From assembly GCA_030447445.1 (NCBI GenBank), contig JAUJOW010000006.1:89054-153053 (forward strand): a stretch of 64,000 bases of DNA, read 5' to 3'. Position 1 is the first letter of the stretch, and each line of letters starts with the position of its first letter. Source of the stretch: Acidimicrobiales bacterium (GTDB lineage Bacteria > Actinomycetota > Acidimicrobiia > Acidimicrobiales > Iamiaceae). The position numbers were made by a program, and so were the translations under genes. The notes beneath the pieces are model-generated. The model did no database searches. It had not been told where the DNA came from and worked only from the letters and a program-made list of their open reading frames with translations. Of the stretch, positions 62,678 through 64,000 are shown piece after piece.

Positions 62678-63625
62678 ATGGATGGTGTCGACCTTCGCCT
62701 CGTGACCGAGCTGGCCCCCACCGTGGAGCGCCTCTACGAGCGCCACTCGAGCTCGGCCAAGGAGTGGTTCCCCCACGAGATCGTGCCGTGGAGCCGCGGG
62801 CGGGACTTCGAGCCGGGTGAGGCGTGGGAACCCGAGGCCTACCCGGTGGCTCCGGGCGTGCGCAGCTCGCTGTTCGTGAACCTGCTGACCGAGGACAACC
62901 TCCCCTACTACTTCCGGACCATCGAGGCCATGTTCGGCGACGACGGGCCGTGGGGGGCATGGGCCCGTCGCTGGACCGCCGAGGAGGGGCGGCACTCGAT
63001 CGTGATCCGGGACTACCTCACCGTCACCCGGGCCCTCGATCCCGTCGGCCTCGAACGGGCCCGCATGCACCAGGTGAGCCACGGTCAGGTGCCCCGGCCC
63101 GAAACCGCCGCCGACGGCATGGTCTACGTGGCGCTGCAGGAGCTGGCCACCCGGATCGCCCACCGCAACACCGGCAAGCTGCTCGAGGACCGAGCCGGCT
63201 ACGAGGTGATGGCTCGGGTCGCCACCGACGAGAACCTGCACTTCCTCTTCTACCGGGACCTCGTGACCGCCGCGCTCGAGGTCGACCCCTCGCCGGTGGT
63301 GGCCGCCATCGAGCGCCAGGTCCACGACTTCGAGATGCCGGGCACCGGGATACCGGACTTCGGCGACCATGCGATGGCCATCGCCAAGGCCGGCATCTAC
63401 GACCTGCGCATCCACCACGAGCACATCCTCGTGCCGGTGGTGCTGCGCCACTGGGCCCTCGAGTCACTCGAGGGGCTCACGCCCGACGCCGAGATCAGCC
63501 GGGACCGGGTGGTCACCCGCATCGAGCGCATCGGACGAGCCGGCCGGCGGATGGCCGAGCGGTGGGCGGAGCAGGCCGCTCGCGCTGGCGAAGAGCCCGA
63601 CAGCGACCTCGCCGGCGTGGCCTGA
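62678..63625 (+). CDS. Acyl-ACP desaturase (ferritin-like diiron)
   Basis: 315 residues of the stearoyl-ACP desaturase/DesA family. Diiron ligands fit the segments NLLTEDNLPYYFRTIEAMFG (Glu), WARRWTAEEGRHSIVIRDYL (Glu-Glu..His) and VARVATDENLHFLFYRDLV (Glu..His). Introduces a double bond in ACP-bound fatty acids with ferredoxin and O2. The ATG at 62678 is directly preceded by a palindrome and -10 box, suggesting leaderless mRNA under repressor control by a TetR-family regulator not present in the window. Confidence 0.92.
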   Translation: MDGVDLRLVTELAPTVERLYERHSSSAKEWFPHEIVPWSRGRDFEPGEAWEPEAYPVAPGVRSSLFVNLLTEDNLPYYFRTIEAMFGDDGPWGAWARRWTAEEGRHSIVIRDYLTVTRALDPVGLERARMHQVSHGQVPRPETAADGMVYVALQELATRIAHRNTGKLLEDRAGYEVMARVATDENLHFLFYRDLVTAALEVDPSPVVAAIERQVHDFEMPGTGIPDFGDHAMAIAKAGIYDLRIHHEHILVPVVLRHWALESLEGLTPDAEISRDRVVTRIERIGRAGRRMAERWAEQAARAGEEPDSDLAGVA

Positions 63626-63729
63626 TCCCCGACGCCGAGCTGCGCGCCCCTGCTCGTGCTCGTTCCGCGTGCTGAGGCGACCGTCGGGTGGTCCTCTCGG
63701 CACGAAGAACCGGGTGGCGGCTCGAGGGC

Positions 63730-63882
63730 TCAACCGGTCGGGGCCTCGCCCTCAGTGGCATCGGCGTCGCGCTGTTCGTCCTCCCGGTCCCGTTGGAGCT
63801 CCTCGGGCATCGGGTCGGGCACGTCGGCCGGATCGGGGCCGGAGGGATCGGTGTAGTCGTCAGGGCCGTCGTCAGCGTCCAC
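63730..63882 (-). CDS. Small acidic hypothetical protein
   Basis: 50 residues from GTG 63882 to TGA 63730, with AAGGGAG upstream. The sequence is Asp/Pro/Glu-rich (VDADDGPDDYTDPSGPDPAD, then EELQRDREDEQRDADATE) and likely disordered. It overlaps the end of the next upstream gene by 11 bases in a different frame, implying translational coupling. Function unknown. Convergent with the desaturase gene; 63626-63729 shows nothing else. Confidence 0.5.
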   Translation of the reverse strand: MDADDGPDDYTDPSGPDPADVPDPMPEELQRDREDEQRDADATEGEAPTG

Positions 63883-64000
63883 GGGATCTCCCTTCCTGGT
63901 CCGACAGCTCGGCGATGGGCGTCTCGTCCAGGTGGGCCAGCAGGTCGGCGGCGTCGTCGAACACGCACACGGCGCCGGCCGCCTCGAGCACAGCCGTGCT
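63872..64000 (-). CDS. C-terminal end of a gene entering from the right edge (possibly HAD-type hydrolase)
   Basis: Open frame from the window end to TGA at 63872-63874: STAVLEAAGAVCVFDDAADL, LAHLDETPIAELSDQEGRSR and GR. The start resembles the last strand-helix unit of HAD hydrolases (AV.AGA..VFDD..DL...L), but 42 residues are too few to be sure. Confidence 0.35.
   Translation of the reverse strand, partial: STAVLEAAGAVCVFDDAADLLAHLDETPIAELSDQEGRSRGR

Overview
The window is GC-rich actinobacterial DNA. The gene order fhaA-fhaB-pstP-rodA-pbpA-pknB, facing trpG and crgA and flanked by a tRNA-Leu gene, is the conserved actinobacterial cell-division/cell-wall block. The dnaK-grpE-dnaJ-hspR operon has a HspR (HAIR-like) operator. 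I infer a deep-branching actinobacterium, most likely class Acidimicrobiia (moderate confidence; no marker gene here fixes the genus).

Layout. 1-0.5 kb: end of a response-regulator-like gene split by a frame change. 0.5-8.8 kb: gpmA diverging from the heat-shock operon dnaK-grpE-dnaJ-hspR, a small membrane protein, clpB (reading frame broken) and a tiny lipoprotein. 8.9-12.5 kb: acyl-CoA synthetase diverging from a thiolase, plus intergenic hairpin repeats. 12.6-21.1 kb: crgA, trpG/pabA and the cell-wall kinase/phosphatase/FHA operon (pknA absent). 21.2-26.9 kb: tRNA-Leu(CAG) used as an integration site, with three copies of its 3' end marking two stacked insertions that carry a methyltransferase, a decayed integrase, a relaxase-like remnant, a DUF4143 ATPase and a double GNAT protein. 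26.9-41.1 kb: mostly intact housekeeping and accessory genes (SDR, GH15 glucoamylase/trehalase, gluQ, two TrkA-type RCK proteins next to a KimA-type K+ transporter, dienelactone hydrolase, MBL hydrolase, larC-larB). 41.1-42.4 kb: two tRNA-Ser genes, a transglycosylase-like lipoprotein and tRNA-Arg(ACG). 42.4-47.9 kb: second island inserted in tRNA-Arg, bounded by a 45-46 bp copy of the tRNA 3' half; it carries a broken integrase, a coiled-coil relaxase-tail-like protein, two P-loop kinases, a broken APH(6)-like gene and an excisionase-type antitoxin/PIN toxin pair. 47.9-57.6 kb: a zone of gene remnants mixed with a heterodimeric ABC exporter, a UBP zinc-finger protein, DUF5996, DUF1330, a frame-broken MMPL transporter and SnoaL. 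57.6-64 kb: FAD-linked oxidase, Hsp20, DUF72, VOC protein, DUF6457, an EAL-DICT protein, an acyl-ACP desaturase with a palindromic operator, and the end of a further gene.

How genes work together: HspR probably controls dnaK, clpB and perhaps hsp20 through arms sharing the TTGA core. PknB, PstP and the FHA proteins form a phosphorylation circuit over RodA/PbpA and CrgA. The RCK proteins and KimA suggest a K+ uptake locus. LarB and LarC make and load the nickel-pincer cofactor, although larE and a client enzyme are not in the window.

Two window-wide observations deserve attention. First, at least eleven genes have an nAnnnT hexamer exactly at -12 to -7 from their start codon, the signature of leaderless transcripts. 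Second, single- or two-base frame breaks occur in many genes, including core ones (clpB, MMPL), so either the assembly carries indel errors or gene decay is unusually common. I found no CRISPR array and no clearly recognisable defence system.
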